From contig LJNA01000017.1 of the NCBI GenBank assembly GCA_001304365.1, positions 1 to 14,604 on the forward strand: a stretch of 14,604 nucleotides of DNA, read 5' to 3'. The position numbers and the translations under genes are program-made. The DNA comes from Syntrophobacter sp. DG_60 (GTDB lineage Bacteria; Desulfobacterota; Desulfofervidia; Desulfofervidales; DG-60). The notes under the pieces were generated by a model. That model ran no database searches, was not told the DNA's origin, and was given only the letters and a program-made list of their open reading frames with translations. This document shows, one piece after another, positions 14,429 to 14,604 of the stretch (within the stretch, counting starts at the first letter, position 1; the number at the start of each line of letters is the position of its first letter).

Positions 14429-14434
14429 TAAAAT
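14429..14434 (+). promoter_or_regulatory. Possible -10 box of the right-edge gene
   Basis: TAAAAT is followed by a GC-rich leader of about 95 nt up to the ATG at 14536. A good -35 hexamer is missing at the expected 14406-14411, where the last phased repeat lies instead, suggesting activator dependence. Confidence 0.35.
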
Positions 14435-14440
14435 GTGGTA

Positions 14441-14500
14441 GGGTGCCTTGCCCGGGGGCGTGGCGTACAAAACAAGGGTCGGCCAACGGGCGGAACTAAT
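14441..14500 (+). promoter_or_regulatory. GC-rich structured leader, unrecognised
   Basis: This short GC-rich block in AT-rich surroundings contains a hairpin: GCCTTGCC (14445-14452) with GGCGTGGC (14457-14464) around a CGGG loop. Six Watson-Crick pairs flank a small internal loop. A second G-rich segment follows (GGGTCGGCC, 14476-14484, then ACGGGCGG). It sits between a promoter-like box and a strong ribosome site. I could not match it to c-di-GMP, cobalamin, SAM, TPP, ZTP or other riboswitch consensus by eye. Confidence 0.4.
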
Positions 14501-14535
14501 GAATTAACACTTTAAAGGAAGGAGGTGAATAAGAA

Positions 14536-14604
14536 ATGAGAAAAGGACACATTGTATTTCTAATCGTAGCGGCAATGCTGACTTTGGGCTTTTTTGTCAG
14601 CGAT
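14536..14604 (+). CDS. N-terminus of a secreted or membrane protein (runs off window)
   Basis: Only 23 codons are visible. The product begins MRKGHIVF and continues as a hydrophobic stretch (LIVAAMLTLGFFV) ending SD, a positively charged n-region plus h-region typical of a Sec signal peptide or signal anchor. No lipobox cysteine is seen in the visible part. AAGGAGGTGA at 14518-14527 is an excellent ribosome site, eight nt before the ATG. The family cannot be named from this fragment. The long leader and operator-like repeats suggest a regulated gene. Confidence 0.75.
   Translation, partial: MRKGHIVFLIVAAMLTLGFFVSD

Noticed and set aside
14418..14500. Cyclic di-GMP class I riboswitch
   Set aside because: The conserved GCAAA and CCGGG-type receptor elements are not in the required order or spacing, so the leader is left as unrecognised.

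Overview
The window is AT-rich chromosomal DNA from a bacterium. It carries tRNAs with encoded CCA ends, good Shine-Dalgarno sites, and the conserved ffh-rpsP-khpA-rimM-trmD-rplS-rnhB order. A separate SPOUT RNA methyltransferase sits between trmD and rplS, glycyl-tRNA synthetase is the split alpha2beta2 type, and there is a group II intron. Together these suggest a Desulfobacterota or Thermodesulfobacteria-like lineage, possibly thermophilic. That placement is inference from gene content and is not proven.

Layout. (1) 1-3428, minus strand: a class I methyltransferase, then glyQ and glyS (glyS runs off the left edge), with a palindromic heptamer repeat between the methyltransferase and glyQ. 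(2) 3505-8853, plus strand: a translation and protein-targeting operon, ffh, rpsP, khpA, rimM, trmD, SPOUT methyltransferase, rplS, rnhB and a Mth938-domain gene. Two copies of a roughly 100-bp inverted repeat bracket trmD. (3) 12750-8971, minus strand: thrC, a membrane-anchored FAM173-like methyltransferase, a decayed VapC-type PIN fragment, a METTL21-like methyltransferase and proC, mostly overlapping end to end. This cluster converges on operon 2. (4) 12942-13133, plus strand: a promoter and two tRNA genes, Arg(UCG) and Lys(CUU). (5) 13134-14604: accessory-looking DNA with no convincing protein gene until the right edge. It holds a compact ORF-less group II intron (13520-14158), an operator-like array of 11-bp-spaced repeats, a GC-rich structured leader, and the start of a secreted or membrane protein gene.

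The genes of operon 2 serve ribosome assembly (S16, L19, RimM, KhpA), tRNA/rRNA modification (TrmD, SPOUT), co-translational targeting (Ffh) and RNA/DNA hybrid repair (RNase HII). The minus-strand cluster pairs two amino-acid biosynthesis enzymes (threonine, proline) with two predicted protein-lysine methyltransferases. The strongest non-routine signals are the intron, whose 5' junction is confirmed by two base-pairing tracts; the phased repeats at the last promoter; a palindromic in-frame insert in rnhB; a Glu in place of the catalytic Asp of TrmD; and the vapC relic.
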